From positions 59,388 through 123,387 of the forward strand of contig KB306106.1 in the NCBI GenBank assembly GCA_000328365.1: a DNA stretch of 64,000 bases, given 5' to 3'. Below are positions 1 through 12,580 of this stretch, piece after piece. The position numbers and the translations under genes were made by a program. The notes beneath the pieces are model-generated. The model was given only the letters and a program-made list of their open reading frames with translations. It had not been told where the DNA came from and did not search any database. Each line of letters starts with the position of its first letter. The stretch's first letter is position 1. This DNA comes from Capitella teleta. Its lineage: Eukaryota; Annelida; Polychaeta; Capitellidae.

Positions 1-1594
1 TTTTTATTTTTTTATTTTTTATAATAAAAATACAATAGAACGAATAGATGAAAGTTGTTCCCCACTAAACTACGCTGATGCCCAATCACAGTAGGCTTAT
101 AAATTTCTCGGTCATATTGGTCACCTATTAATTCATAGTCATCACACCACAATAGATAATACAGCTCTATTATAATCTCAAATGTCTAAATTGAAACGCC
201 CATTTCCCAGTCTATGCTTTCCCATTGGAGTGAGGTCACAAAACTAGAAAATGTGTCATCAACTGTGCAATACTTCTAAAGGGAGCTGGAAGTAACTTCG
301 TCTGTTAGCCTATTAGGAGTTGTTATATTCTGTGCACTTTTGACTGTTCCAGCGATGAATGAGTAGTGCTCAATGTCTAACGAGCAGACGACGGCAAAAC
401 AACCAGTGTAAGACATTGGAATAGCGCTATGACCTAGCATCGTGCGAGGCACATTAATGAACGTTATGACTTTTCTTGAAACCATAATGCATTTCACACG
501 TTATGATTACAAACAGCGCCACCAAGCGAATAGAATTGACCCATTCATGAGGTCGTGCGGAGTGTCCTCAGATGGCCCCGAATGACGTAGCAACATGCGG
601 TTTTGACCCCCGAGGGCTACCATGACCCCACGACGACCTTCATGAGGGAATGAACTTCCTGGAAATAATGGGGGCACTGAGGATGTCACCTCGTGTCGAC
701 GACGTGTCCTGAATTCCCGTCAAGGCTGCGGGTTTATTCAGTGCGTGTCCTTACGGCTTACCTTTAAACTTAGCGCTAATTGTATCACCGCATAATTTAC
801 TCGTAAGCTTGCTGTCGACGTGCGTGTAGTTATTAGGTCACTAATGGGATTGTTACCGTAGTTGCCCGGAACTTGCGCCATGTTAACGGCTTTTGAAAGC
901 GACGACTATCTGGCAACCAGTGTGACACCCAGCTGATAAGTGAATGTAATGATTAGTGTTGAATACCCCGGTACTCTGTATTCGGTTTGAAGTTTCAAGG
1001 TTGGATTCTCAATGACTCTCCTGAATGACCTTTGACGACATTCGAAGCGGCCCAAACTTATAAAATATTCCCTCTACTTCCTGAATGCTAGTAATTGTGA
1101 ACATTTCAGTGCGCACCGTTTAGCACTTCAGCCTGCCCAAATGGGAGAGGAACGTTATGATTAACAACGAGGCTTCAGCAGCTGCACATAGAAAGCGCAT
1201 CAACACAAAAACAAGGCAAAGATATCATCGAGGCAACGTAATCACGTGATATTCCACTCCTGTTCTCATTGGCTGAGAGCGTAATCGAGCGATAATAGAG
1301 CTAGTCTCACTTCACGCATTGCTTGGCTCATCACGATGTCATTGAAACGCAAATATATTCATAATTATATTAATATCAAGAATTATAAAATATATATTCC
1401 ATAGAGCAATACAAAATCAATATTGGTTCTTTAAAATGTATGTTATTGTAGGAAAGCTACATTGAATTGGCATTAAAAAATATCCGACTAAAATGAGATT
1501 GGAGTCAGCAGCGATGGCTTTCCCAGCAGCTGAACTCAGCTTCAGGTCACGGCAGCTTCTGGCGCTGTATCCTCAGACGACCCTGACCATCTCG
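1..1594. other. Upstream region without a recognisable gene
   Basis: I see no convincing gene here. The short open frames between positions 276 and 689 have no family match I recognise and no supported splice sites. The stretch contains three copies of the octamer CGTTATGA (462-469, 499-506, 1153-1160), which recurs through the window. Confidence 0.5.
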
Positions 1595-1690
1595 TGACGT
1601 CATATATATCATTAGCATACATTAGCCTGAAATCTAAGGTCTCCTAGATCCTATAAAGCTCTATCCTGCCCAGTTCAACCGTCAGTACCG
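1595..1690 (+). promoter_or_regulatory. Putative promoter of the radical SAM gene: CRE palindrome and TATA-like box
   Basis: A full palindromic CRE (TGACGTCA) lies at 1595-1602 and a TATAAAG box at 1652-1658. A TCAGT initiator-like sequence follows about 30 bases later, near 1680. This spacing is what a TATA promoter would have. A leader exon ending at the donor at 1753/1754 (GTAAGT) would start here and join the coding exon at 2841. CRE sites are bound by CREB/ATF bZIP factors; that they act here is inference. Confidence 0.45.
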
Positions 1691-2840
1691 CTTGGAAAAC
1701 GTACAGAAACACTCAAAGAAGCTCTGGGAATTTGCTGCTGGATCGTCCCTTTGGTAAGTTCTTACATTCCCTCTCTGGTGCTATTAGTATTGTGCTTCGA
1801 TATTTTATTTCCAGCCAAGGGCAAGGGTCTTGGCGATGCATAATCTATCATTACCATGTTTCATGTATTCGCATGTATTGATGTATTATAATCTTACTTT
1901 CAACTTTGCCGAAATTGTGCGGTTAAATCTGAGTTATAGTTTGTGGTACAGAGAAAGGATTGTGTAACGCACGTGTTTTTTTGTTTTTTTTTTTATTATT
2001 CTTGGAATATTTCGAGTATAACCATGCCATCATCTGGTCGCTATTTTGCAATACAGATACTTAAGGGTAATTAGTCCACCAGGTTGATTAGCTTCCACAT
2101 AATATAATAATTATATCATTCACATCTAAGCTTAACGAGTTCATTTATAACTAGCTTTCCATTGATATTCATGTTAACTATTATGTTTGTATGTGATAAT
2201 ATAAATCTTACTTTAGACCAATGGCGGTGGTGGCCTGTACTTTCCAGTTATTCAGACACTGTATTTAATTAACTACTTCACACTTATCTAATTATTCAAC
2301 GAGTAATTTGATTAGCTGGAGGGTAAAGGGCAACCTGACGGCAGAGATATCAAGGACTTTCAGGACACGTAGCCGGCTAATGCTATTCACGAAAAAGTGC
2401 GTTATGGGTATCTTTGTCTAACGTGTAAAGTGTTGCCGTCTTATTAATTATATTCCTTGGCTAAATGCCAATTTGTGCTCGTAGCCTATGCGAAACATAA
2501 ACATGCGAAATTTGGTGTCATTTTTTTGTATAAGATATGACGCAAATTTGCGCAGACAATAGCCTCAGGTTGCCATGAATCATAACGCAGTCGTGTCCTC
2601 AGAATTGCCTTGAACTTGCATGTAGGTCAATGGCACAGTTTCTCATCGCTTGTCCTCACGAGTTCAGATGAGTGCACTTTTCCAGGACTTGACCGTGATC
2701 TCATTAACTGAAATACTTCCGCCAGTGCATTTAGGTCGCACTCTTTACGTCATCCCCGCATAAATTTACTGTTTTGAAACGTGTTGAACATCATACTTGT
2801 GGTTTCTGTTATATTTACGTTTTTTCTTCTTCTATTACAG

Positions 2841-4166
2841 GGACTCCAGACAGATATCCATGTGAGGTCTTTGCAGCATAGATGGTGTCGTTACACAAGC
2901 CGGTTACCACGGCAACGCCTTCCGTTGCCCCTGTTGCATGGCAACCGAACATATCCCGCATATCTCTGGATTTGCTTCAGAAGAAAGCAGATGCCGCCGA
3001 TGAACTGTACGAATCGTGCGTTTCCTGCGGCCGGCGTTGCCTTGACAACCGACAGGCGGGAAAACTCGGAAAATGCCAAACTGGGATGAAGGCGTCGGTG
3101 AGCTCAGCTTTTCCACACTTTGGCGAAGAAGAATGCCTCCGTGGTACAAAAGGATCCGGAACGATCTTCTTCACTAACTGCAACTTGAAATGCATCTACT
3201 GCCAAAACTACGACATCAGCCAGGAAGGTCAAGGCTACGAACTCGAGGATGAGGAAATTGCCGCCAAAATGATCGAACTGCAGCAAAATGGCTGCCATAA
3301 CATCAATTTCGTATCACCAACCCATGTGATCGCTCCCATTATGAGGTCACTCGTTGTTGCCAAGCAACAAGGTTTGAATCTACCAATCGTGTACAACACT
3401 GGAGGATATGACTCACAGGAGACCTTGGCGATACTGGATGGAGTTGTTGATATCTACATGCCGGATATGAAGTACTCGGATGCCAAACTAGGTCGTCGAT
3501 ACTCGAAAATTGAAAATTACCCTGCTGTTAACCAGGCTGCTGTGAAAGAAATGCACCGACAGGTTTGTCAATTTTTTTTAATTATGTTTGCTGAAAATTT
3601 TAAAAAGTTGATTCATTTGCATATTTCAATTATGGAGCATTTAACTTATTTTCTTTTTTTATCAACAGGTTGGAGATTTAGTTCTGGATCCAAAATCTGG
3701 ACTAGCGCTTCGTGGAGTTCTTGTTCGACATCTCGTTCTACCTAACAACCAAGCTGGGACTGAGTTCATTGCTGATTTCATTGCTAATGAAATTGGTGAG
3801 TTGAATTTCCCAATTAATTTCCTATTAATTTCCTATGAACAGAAGTACGCGTATTTCTTTATGTATTTGGTAATCCTGGTCCAGCTGATTTTAATACTTT
3901 GTGGAGAACGTTTCTTTAGAAATGTATCTTTCTTCACAGGAATCAATACGTATGTGAACGTGATGATGCAATACCATCCAGAACACAAAGCAACCAAACA
4001 CGATAAACTAGGAAGGAAAATCACAGAGGATGAATTCTACGCAGCGGTAAAACAGTTTGAGGAACGCGGAATTCGAAGACTGGATCATCGCTACGAAGAA
4101 GCTGGAAAATGTCAGTATGAAACTGATAAATTGGCTGTCTTGTTCAAAGGGGATATGGAGTGGTGA
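2841..4166 (+). CDS. PflX-like radical SAM protein, three coding exons, 344 aa
   Basis: Coding exons are 2882-3562, 3669-3795 and 3940-4166; acceptors, donors and phases agree. A non-coding leader exon probably ends at 1753. The protein has an N-terminal cysteine cluster (C46, C49, C53, C65) and then the radical SAM signature CNLKCIYC at residues 100-107, whose three cysteines (CxxxCxxC) would hold a 4Fe-4S cluster that cleaves S-adenosylmethionine. A YNTGGYD loop and a YMPDMKY segment follow, as in proteins related to pyruvate formate-lyase activating enzyme (COG1313/PflX type). Bacterial members are about 300 residues; this one has short extensions. The substrate of this family is not established and no glycyl-radical enzyme lies nearby. 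The AUG at 2882 is the first in frame; a start-stop AUG-UGA sits at 2860-2865 in the leader. Introns show it is a resident animal gene even if its origin was bacterial. Confidence 0.85.
2860..2865 (+). promoter_or_regulatory. Minimal start-stop upstream ORF (AUG-UGA)
   Basis: In the leader exon an AUG is followed at once by UGA, 16 bases before the main start. Start-stop elements of this kind are known in other eukaryotes to hold ribosomes and lower translation of the main frame. The sequence is clear; the effect here is inference. Confidence 0.4.
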
Positions 4167-4831
4167 GGAGAAGGAAAGCGAGAGGAGGGGAGGGGAAGAA
4201 GCATCTACCTATGGAAAGACATCTGAGCAGGCCTAGCAGAAAAGAACATCACACATGATGTACAGAAGTTGTTGTCTTAACTATTTGTAGTTCTTCTTCG
4301 AATGAAAAGCAGGTGGTAGACCCGGTTATGTGTTTAATGTTTCTAGTCAAAATGTAAATTTCCCATTGTCTTCCCATTTTGGTCAAAACATTTGTATATT
4401 TAGATCCTTACAAAAGTTAAAATTTTGTAATTTTAAAGCAAATTTCAAATTTCAAAGGTTGGTTAGATGTGCCTTGTTCACTAAGCGATAGAATCATTCA
4501 AGTCTCCCATTGTGTATAATTATAAGGGATGCTGTCACATCGATGTGAAAATATCATGTGCAGTATTTTGCTAATTTAGTGACGCTTTAGGATTGAACTA
4601 ATTTTCTTAAAAATATTGTGAAATTCTCAATTTGAAATAGTGTAATTGGTTTATCAGTTTAGAAATACCGCATGTGTTTTTGATTGTAATAATTCGAGCA
4701 AATTAACTGCCATTTACTTGTGCTAATTTTTTTTGGGAACTACTACGTGCCATAATAATTAAACATTGTATTTTTGACAGATATCATTGCGATAATTTAT
4801 AATCTTGTAGTGTAGTCTTTATGAATAGCCA

Positions 4832-6115
4832 TGGATGAAATATCCCAGTGATTGTAAATAACGTTAACTGTTCTGTTTGATGATAATGGATATGGATTAA
4901 GTTTCTCGGTGATTGTAAATAACATTAGCTGTAGCTCTGTCTTATGATATGTTATGGATGAAATTTCTCGGTGATTGTAAATAACGTTAGCTGTAGCTCT
5001 GTCTTATGATATGTTATGGATGAAATTTCTCGGTGATTGTAAATAACGTTAGCTGTAGCTCTGTCTTATGATATGTTATGGATGAAATTTCTCGGTGATT
5101 GTAAATAACATTAGCTGTAGCTCTGTCTTATCCTATGTTATGGATGAAATTTCTCGGTGATTGTAAATAACATTAGCTGTAGCTCTGTCTTATCCTATGT
5201 TATGGATGAAATTTCTCGGTGATTGTAAATAACGTTAGCTGTAGCTTTGTCTTATCCTATATTATGGATGAAAATTCTCGGTGATTGTAAATAACATTAG
5301 CTGTAGCTCTGTCTTATGATATGTTATGGATGAAATTTCTCGGTGATTGTAAATAACGTTAGCTGTAGCTCTGTCTTATGATATGTTATGGATGAAATTT
5401 CTCGGTGATTGTAAATAACGTTAGCTGTAGCTCTGTCTTATGCTATGTTATGGATGAAATTTCTCGGTGATTGTAAATAACGTTAGCTGTAGCTCTGTCT
5501 TATGATATGTTATGGATGAAATTTCTCGGTGATTGTAAATAACATTAGCTGTAGCTCTGTCTTATCCTATGTTATGGATGAAAATTCTCGGTGATTGTAA
5601 ATAACGTTAGCTGTAGCTCTGTCTTATGATATGTTATGGATGAAATTTCTCGGTGATTGTAAATGACATTAGCTGTAGCTTTGTCTTTTCCTATGTTATG
5701 GATGAAATTTCTCGGTGATTGTAAATAACATTAGCTGTAGCTTTGTCTTATGATATGTTATGGATGAAATTTCTCGGTGATTGTAAATAACATTAGCTGT
5801 AGCTTTGTCTTATCCTATGTTATGGATGAAATTTCTCGGTGATTGTAAATAACGTTAGCTGTAGCTCTGTCTTATGATATGTTATGGATGAAATTTCTCA
5901 GTGATTGTAAATAACATTAGCTGTAGCTTTGTCTTATCCTATGTTATGGATGAAATTTTTCGGTGATTGTAAATAACATTAGCTGTAGCTCTGTCTTATG
6001 ATATGTTATGGATGAAATTTCTCGGTGATTGTAAATAACATTAGCTGTAGCTCTGTCTTATGATATGTTATGGATGAAATTTCTCGGTGATTGTATATGA
6101 AATTAGGCATAGATC
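4832..6115. repeat. 62-bp minisatellite, about 20 copies
   Basis: The unit begins GATGAAATTTCTCGGTGATT and repeats every 62 bp. Twenty nearly full copies start at 4832, 4893 and 4957 and then every 62 bases to 6011; a degenerate copy starts at 6073. Copies differ at a few recurring positions: AACGTT or AACATT, CTCTG or CTTTG, and a GATAT, CCTAT or GCTAT segment before the next unit. The array starts about 665 bp after the stop codon of the radical SAM gene and could lie in its 3' UTR or just beyond it. Confidence 0.95.
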
Positions 6116-8329
6116 TGTGATGTTTCTGGATGAAGTTTGTGATGTGTTTGGATGAAGTTCACTGAAGTTCACCGGTAACAATGAATTATGAAAACAATTG
6201 TCTTTTTAATCCAATCTTTGAGAAGTTTATGAGTCAAATTTATTGGATGTTGAAATTTTTTTAAATGCCAAATATATTTGGCGAAATTATGGAAACCAAA
6301 ATTGTTATAAAACTTCCAAAACAATTTATGTATTTTATCGATGGTCACGCCTTTAAATTGTTTGGATGTAGCTTCCCGGTGAAATTTAATACTGAAGTTG
6401 TAAAATATGATTATTAGTCCTCAAGTAATATTATGCCACACATGCTGTTTTGTCTTTAAGAATTTAAGCATATCAAAAAGTATAGTCTAGTTAATTAGTT
6501 AGCTGATCTTTTGTAAATAACCTTTTTCCTGTTGATGTTATACCTTTTAACATTGAACCGTGCTCATCATGTGCCATACTCTTCATTTAATGATTGGCTG
6601 TTCATTGCCATTTACCGTGTACCGTTATGTGCCATAACCATGTATTATACCCCTGACAGACATTGTTGCGATATAATGTGTCATTTAATGTTTTTTAATC
6701 TGATTCAATACCGTTTGAGACAGACATTGTTGCGATTAATTGTGTATATTATTATTGAGTGACGGACAGAGTGAGGGAGTGAATGTTCTAAAAGCGTTTC
6801 TGAGATAACTTTGCTTCATTTTTTTTTTTTTTCACTTTGAGACTTGGATCGCGTTAGTCATTGTTGTTCATCGTCATTTGTCATTATTTTATTGGTATAC
6901 TTAAAAGAAAAAATTGCTTGTTTTTAATTTTGTTCACTCTTGTACTTTTCTTCAAATTGCAACGTTTCTGCTTCGTGCAATGCATTTGTTGGGCTCAAAA
7001 TTATATTTGCAAAATTAATTCTCTTACTTGTTTAATTTTTGTTGGAAAAAAAAAAGAAGAGTTCATGTTTGCAGCGACTCGTACTTGAAAAAATACCTGT
7101 TAATAAAAATTATATTACATTCGTACTATTCGATTCTTTTATTACTTGTTGAGGATACATGCACCAAATTAATGTATGAGGGAAAAATAAATTAATTACT
7201 ATTCATCAGTAACCTTACATTTAAAGTTCCAACAGGTTACTTATGAATAAACTCAATATAAGATGTTAGTTGACAGACCAATTTAATTAATTCTCATAGA
7301 TGACTTGTCAATGCAAACGCAAGGTTCAAAGTCGGCAATCTGTAAGTGGCGATCAGAGCAGGCCTGACCATGCAAGATTTATTGGTTCTTTCACTCGATA
7401 TCCGGTCCCTCGGCACTTTAACAAGAGAGAAATTAAATAAACAAGCACCAACATACAATGTCACAACACAGCTACCCAATTTAACGTTTATTTGATTAGC
7501 ATTGCAAGTTTGTTACAGTGATTTGATTTTGACACTATAGTGGTATATATTTAATATTTATGGGTATTTTCTAAAGCCCTGAGCAATTTCCAAGTTTAAT
7601 TCTATTGTGTAGTAGAACATTAAATACCACGCGGGGCATTGATTATAAGAGTGTTTTCTTTGGAGGCGGGGTGCAACAAAGTATGTACTGATATAGGGTG
7701 TATTCCAGAGCGCTCACTGTGGAAATATCCAGCGAGGTGAATAGGAAAAAAAAAAGTTAATGCATTAACTTACATTGTGCACTCAATAGGCTGAATTTGA
7801 ACTTGAAATGTCTTTGTGATGTTATCGGTAACTCAAATTTTATTTGGGGGAGCTTCAAAGCTACCCAAAAACATTGTTTCCCAAGGCAAACAATCTTTAT
7901 TTACCCTTGTGTATCCCTAAAGGTTTCAGAAATTATTGAGTAAAAGTAATCCATGCAAAAAGAACAGGTTCATAACACAAAAACTGGAAATTTGTGTAAA
8001 AAGGGTAATCCAACAATTGCAAAAGAAACAAAAAGTTCATCAAAATTAACTGACTGTGTGATTTTATAAGTAAGGCTTTGAGAATCAATTGTAATAAAAG
8101 ATAACAGTTTATGAAACAAAAACTGTCAATGTGAGTTAAAAGAAGTGACTATTTTGAGATTCCATTGCAAAAAGAAAATGTTTATAAAAAGACACAACAT
8201 GTTTATGTGATCAAGTACAAAAAGGTTTTTTTTAAACAGAAACTCTTCATCTAACTCGAAGACCAAAGGAAATGCACACCATAAATGATATCAATTATAT
8301 GCCTGTCAGACCCAATTCCCAGTGCGCTA
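6116..8329. other. AT-rich spacer without a recognisable gene
   Basis: This stretch lies between the minisatellite and the 3' end of the minus-strand SAM-domain gene. I see no supported exon; the open frames near 6532, 6861 and 7294 are short, AT-rich and unlike any family I know. It is probably 3' flank of both converging genes. Confidence 0.5.
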
Positions 8330-10577
8330 TCATATAATTAAGTCATTTAAATCTTTCTTCAAAATCCATTGAAGCTCTTCTTCCGAGACCATTGTCTTTG
8401 AATCGTCATCCTCTTGTTCTTTTTTCTTTTTCTTTTTCTTCTTCTTCTTCTTTGATTTCTTGGTCTTTTTCTTTTCTTTGCTCTGTATGCTGTTAATCAA
8501 ATCCAATTCATCAGGAGTGAACAGGGACATTTCGAAATCATTCAGGATGTCATCGACACCAGTCGCCTTCGGTTTCTCACACACTTTGTCTGGTTCTGCA
8601 CTTTTCATTATTTCATCCTCTAAAGCTCGCTCGTGATCGGCGCTTTCGCCTTTCTCATGTGTTAGTGTGATACTTAGTTCACTTGCTGTCACCCGACTTT
8701 GTGTAAGTGAGTTTTGTGCTGGAGATGGCTGAGCAATCGACACAGACACAGAAGAGTTAGCGGCTGTTGATTTCACCTGCTAGGGATAAATACATAATAT
8801 CATTTAATGCAAGATTGTGCACATTCGAATTAAATGCTTTCCCATGTTTAGTATGCAAACCCCATAAGATTGTTGTTTTATTATAGAAAGCACATTTTCA
8901 AGAGATTTTTTTTTTCACGTGCGTACAATCTTCTTGAAGTTTGCCTCATTATCATGTGGCTGATTATATTTCTACCTGTACGTGTATATAATATTTGACA
9001 CGTGATACATACACATTTACACATTATTTCATTGTGCAATGCTATATGATATTGGGGAAAAGGAAAGTATCAGCGATTCAACTTGAAACATGAAAACCAC
9101 ATACATGTACTTCAGCCCTCCGTTTCAGAATCGTCTCAGCCAGAGTCATGCAGTTCGAGATTCCTGAAGTACCCTGTTTCCTTGCCATTTGCTTTGTTTT
9201 CCTTGAAATGGGGCATATGGTCAAAGGGCTGACCTTGACCACACCCTTCTCATCTGCTGGAAAGTCAAAACAGTCATAACGTACAGGAAACAGATGGAAA
9301 TTATATTTTAGTATCGTTCTACCTTTTTTTTTTTTTGGCATTACGTGCTTATCAATACAATCTTGATTAAAGTATATCACAATGATGATACAAAATGCAG
9401 GAAATGTATGTACATTCCAAGTTCTAGGTCTGTATCATCGTTGATGGTGTTTGTGATGTTTACGATATGCAATTACAGATCTAATTCAGTATCGCAATAG
9501 TATGGCAGCCTATAATTAACATCCATATTTATCGTATATCGATAAATCGTTGATAAGACGGCGCCAATCGAAATGATCTGCTATCAGAACTAGTTGTACA
9601 TGACGAGGTTTTACGGCTCCACCCAAACATTCGGATGATACGTGCGCCAGAACAGTCTGAACAGAAGGCCCGGGATCGGGGTTTCCTCTTACTCTTATCG
9701 ATAAATCCCAAGGGTTCTTTATCCTGCGGATTGAAATTATAAAGAATTACAATTATAATTCACAATCATGTGGCCTGATCGGGTCTCGAACCCAGGACCT
9801 CGACCCTCACGGTCGGCATATGATTGCAGTCAGCCGATCAAACCGACTGAGCTATTCGGTGCCCCCACAGGACTAGTTGTAGAAGGGATCTGTGGAACAA
9901 TTCAATGTCAAGGAGCAATCCAGGAAAAGTGGTCAAAACGATACACAGAATATAAATAATTATATATAAGACCATACAGAGTAAATCATGGAAAACAAAC
10001 AGAGGGAAAGCCGGAGAAAAAGTATTTGAGTTCAATTTAAACTGCCTTAAAAGCAGATAAATAATCGGTAGTTTTGATCTTATGGGGTACAAATCAAGTC
10101 CTCATGATTTGAAGCAACGATAAAACCAAGGAGAGTAAGACACAGATTGAGTGAGTAAAACTTGATTAACAGAACGCTGCTATTTGCGGGAAACACAAGG
10201 AACTTAAATAATTTCGTTGAGATATGTCGAAGCTAGACCACCAAGACATTTGAAAACAAGTAAATGATTTATAAAGTGTCTGTGGTGAGAAATGTGCAAG
10301 CGTATTTACCTTGGTTCCCTGCACACTTAAGACCTATCTCAGCGTCCACTTTCGCTCTGCATTCTCTGTATTGTAAAATGGCTCCTCGGAAAAGACACTT
10401 CTGACCGAGGGGAATTTCCAGAGAATTAATGTCGTCTTGATGAAGGTTCAGAATGATGTCACCGGTATCTATCCCATGATGCTTCAACACATCACATGAC
10501 TTGGAGCTCAGCCCGTACGTCTTCGCCCACAATGAAATGAAAGTTATGTCTTCTGGGTCCGGGGAAAATTCCATTAG
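8330..10577 (-). CDS. SAM-domain protein with lysine-rich C-terminus, three coding exons, 287 aa
   Basis: On the minus strand the coding exons are 10574-10310, 9256-9105 and 8776-8330, with consistent splice phases. The exon carrying the start opens at 10577 after a good acceptor, so an upstream non-coding exon is likely. Residues about 8-75 look like a sterile alpha motif: an FISLWAKTYGL helix, GIDTGDIILNL, then DDINSLEIPLGQK and a final FRGAIL helix. SAM domains make protein-protein contacts and some polymerise. The rest is low-complexity and serine-rich, with the acidic/hydrophobic patch DDILNDFEMSLFTPDELDLI, then a lysine run at about residues 238-259 that could be a nuclear or nucleolar signal. 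The donor at 9105 could instead be at 9111; both keep the frame. I do not recognise the orthologue. A tRNA-derived SINE lies in intron 1. Confidence 0.65.
9768..9868 (-). mobile_element. tRNA-derived SINE in intron 1 of the SAM-domain gene
   Basis: Read on the minus strand this starts GGGGGCACCGAATAGCTCAG. It has an A-box-like TAGCTCAGTCGG and a B-box-like GGTTCGAGACC about 50 bases later, the internal RNA polymerase III promoter of tRNAs. It does not fold as a clean functional tRNA, so a tRNA-derived SINE or tRNA pseudogene is the better reading. The 3' boundary in the AT-rich sequence below 9768 is unclear. Confidence 0.6.
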
Positions 10578-11848
10578 CTGCAAAACAGAATAACTTGTTT
10601 CATATTATTTGAAAATACACAAGGATATATAGTTACGGGCATCTGGAAACAGATAATACATTGCAAAAAGAAATGCGACAATAATAACCAGATGAAATTC
10701 GGATTATACGAGTGAAAAGTTTAGAACATTAGTTTAAAGCTCGAATACAATGAACGGGTTGACACTTTTTTTTAGTCTCTCAAAAACAGTTGTAGTTCAT
10801 TCAATAAAATTGGGCCAACACTCGAAAATGCACGTTTGCCAACATCTGTGGGTGGCACTGGGACATGCTGTAATCGATCTCACGAAAAACACAAATGGTA
10901 CAATTAATTAAAGCTCCTCAACCATCGAGTGCAAAGAAAGTATAATTTTCATATCCTTGAACGGTTCTTTAATTGTTTATCGATTTCGTTTGATCAGAAA
11001 TTTGTACGTAGGGCCTATAGCTCAAGCTACTTGAAGTGAAAACACCGATGCATTTTCTAGTACGCCCATACTTCGTGTGCGTACTGCATGGTATACTGAA
11101 TTAGGGTCACAATCGAGTGTATAGCTGCATACCCGATCGATCGAGGAAATAAGCCACTTTAAGCGACATTGTTCCATGGCATAATGGTATAATTTACATG
11201 TGACATGGTTGAATTTTATTGCTCCACCCAACCAATTCTTGTGATTTGAGATCCAGAACAAGTTAGGCTGGATTACATGCTAATCAGATAGCTTCTGGAT
11301 AACAATTCTTACATTGTATAAGACATTTCCGAATAACAATGCATGCACAATGTATGCATTGTCATTGATTAACACCGCACCTAAGCAAGTGCGCAGATTA
11401 GCCCCATTCAATCGATCTGGGTGGAGCCAGTAAGTTGGGTCAGTACACAACAAAAGGAAATAATGCAATATTGATACAATATCTCTTGTCACAATGTGAA
11501 TTTTCATGGAGGCATGTCAATGGGGATTATGTAATTGTATTGACGTCCAACTAGGCTGTACATTTGTTTCTATCTGCCACAATATACCATATCGCTATAA
11601 TTATGTTGATTTGATTGAACAACGAATCACGATTAAAGAGAAAATAACAGTGAATGATAGAACTTACATCTCAAAAGAGACCCTTTTTGCCGACACATTT
11701 TAAGAAGTGTGGGGTAACTACGAAACAGATCAAAGTTCATTGAGAGGTTTAAAATATTGCATTATTCACTTGGTCGATTTCAAGTTGTGCTGTCTTATCA
11801 ATTCTCCTATTGTTAACAGCACGAGTGAGAAGCGCTAAAAATACGATG

Positions 11849-11882
<34 letters not shown>

Positions 11883-12339
11883 AAAAAAAACTTGGGGAGT
11901 AATATTAAGCGTTTTTGGTGCTTTGAAACCAAGCTTGTTCATCTCAATTCGTTGTCAATTAGGTGACATATGGTATACATACGACCGTTTGCGCGTAACG
12001 ATTTGACGTCGAGGTAACGTAAGCATTCTGCTTCGCTTTTTTAATGACCTGTTGCTTGATGTACATGCACGAACGATACGATACATGAGAATGAATGATA
12101 CACTTCAACGTTAATTCATTTCAGTGCTTCGTCTAATGATGAAAGACACCATTTCTAAGAATTGCGAATCGATCATTTTATTTTCAACCTTGAAAATCAT
12201 GTATTAATCTATTTGGGTAAAATAATTAGTAACAAATCACAAATTGGAACAGTTTGCTCTGAAAAGTAACAAGATCTAAGAGAAAAACACAAAAGATAGA
12301 CAAACACAAATCATTCGGTGCAAACATTAAGCAGCAGGG
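10578..12339. other. Intergenic region without a recognisable gene
   Basis: I see no convincing coding exon. A minus-strand sequence near 11698-11668 has an ATG and a strong GTAAGT donor, but its phase does not fit the SAM-domain exon, so at most it could be a 5' UTR exon. A 32-base A-run lies at 11849-11880. A short palindrome (ACAATGCAT ... ATGCATTGT) lies near 11336-11362. Confidence 0.45.
11849..11880. repeat. Poly(A) tract
   Basis: Thirty-two consecutive A residues. It might be the tail of a retroposed sequence on the plus strand, but I see no recognisable body before it. Confidence 0.9.
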
Positions 12340-12580
12340 CCTGAACTTCATGTAAATATATAGCAACTCCACAATGGTGTGACATGCGGCTAGGCACTAT
12401 GCCCAAAATGGCATCCTATACCTGAGTTTTTTAATCGCTCCAGTAAATTGTCTATATAAATACAGAAAAGCACTGGCGAAAGGACGCTGCCCTGTTTTAC
12501 CCCATTTTGACAACTAAATGGTTCAGATAGTACACCTTGCCAACGCACAACAAGCGACTGATTATAGTTACATACACATC
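12340..12580 (-). mobile_element. LINE reverse-transcriptase fragment
   Basis: The minus strand from about 12561 reads QGVLSEPFSCQNGVKQGSVL followed by SPVLFCIYIDNLLERLKNSG, the conserved reverse-transcriptase core before the YADD site of non-LTR retrotransposons. The frame closes at a stop shortly after IGCHFG, where AYADD would be expected, so the fragment is dead. It is a short isolated piece of a LINE. Confidence 0.8.

Noticed and set aside
9529-9720. Candidate extra exon of the SAM-domain gene (minus strand, KEPLGFIDKSKRKPRSRAF)
   Set aside because: It follows a fair acceptor, but the phase left by the preceding exon gives an immediate stop. Joining 10310 directly to 9256 keeps the frame.
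9768-9868. Functional tRNA gene
   Set aside because: The pol III boxes are present, but I cannot fold a regular cloverleaf with paired acceptor ends. A tRNA-derived SINE fits better.
11668-11698. Minus-strand ATG exon with strong GTAAGT donor before the SAM-domain gene
   Set aside because: Its phase does not fit the SAM-domain frame. It could only be a 5' UTR exon, for which there is no direct evidence.
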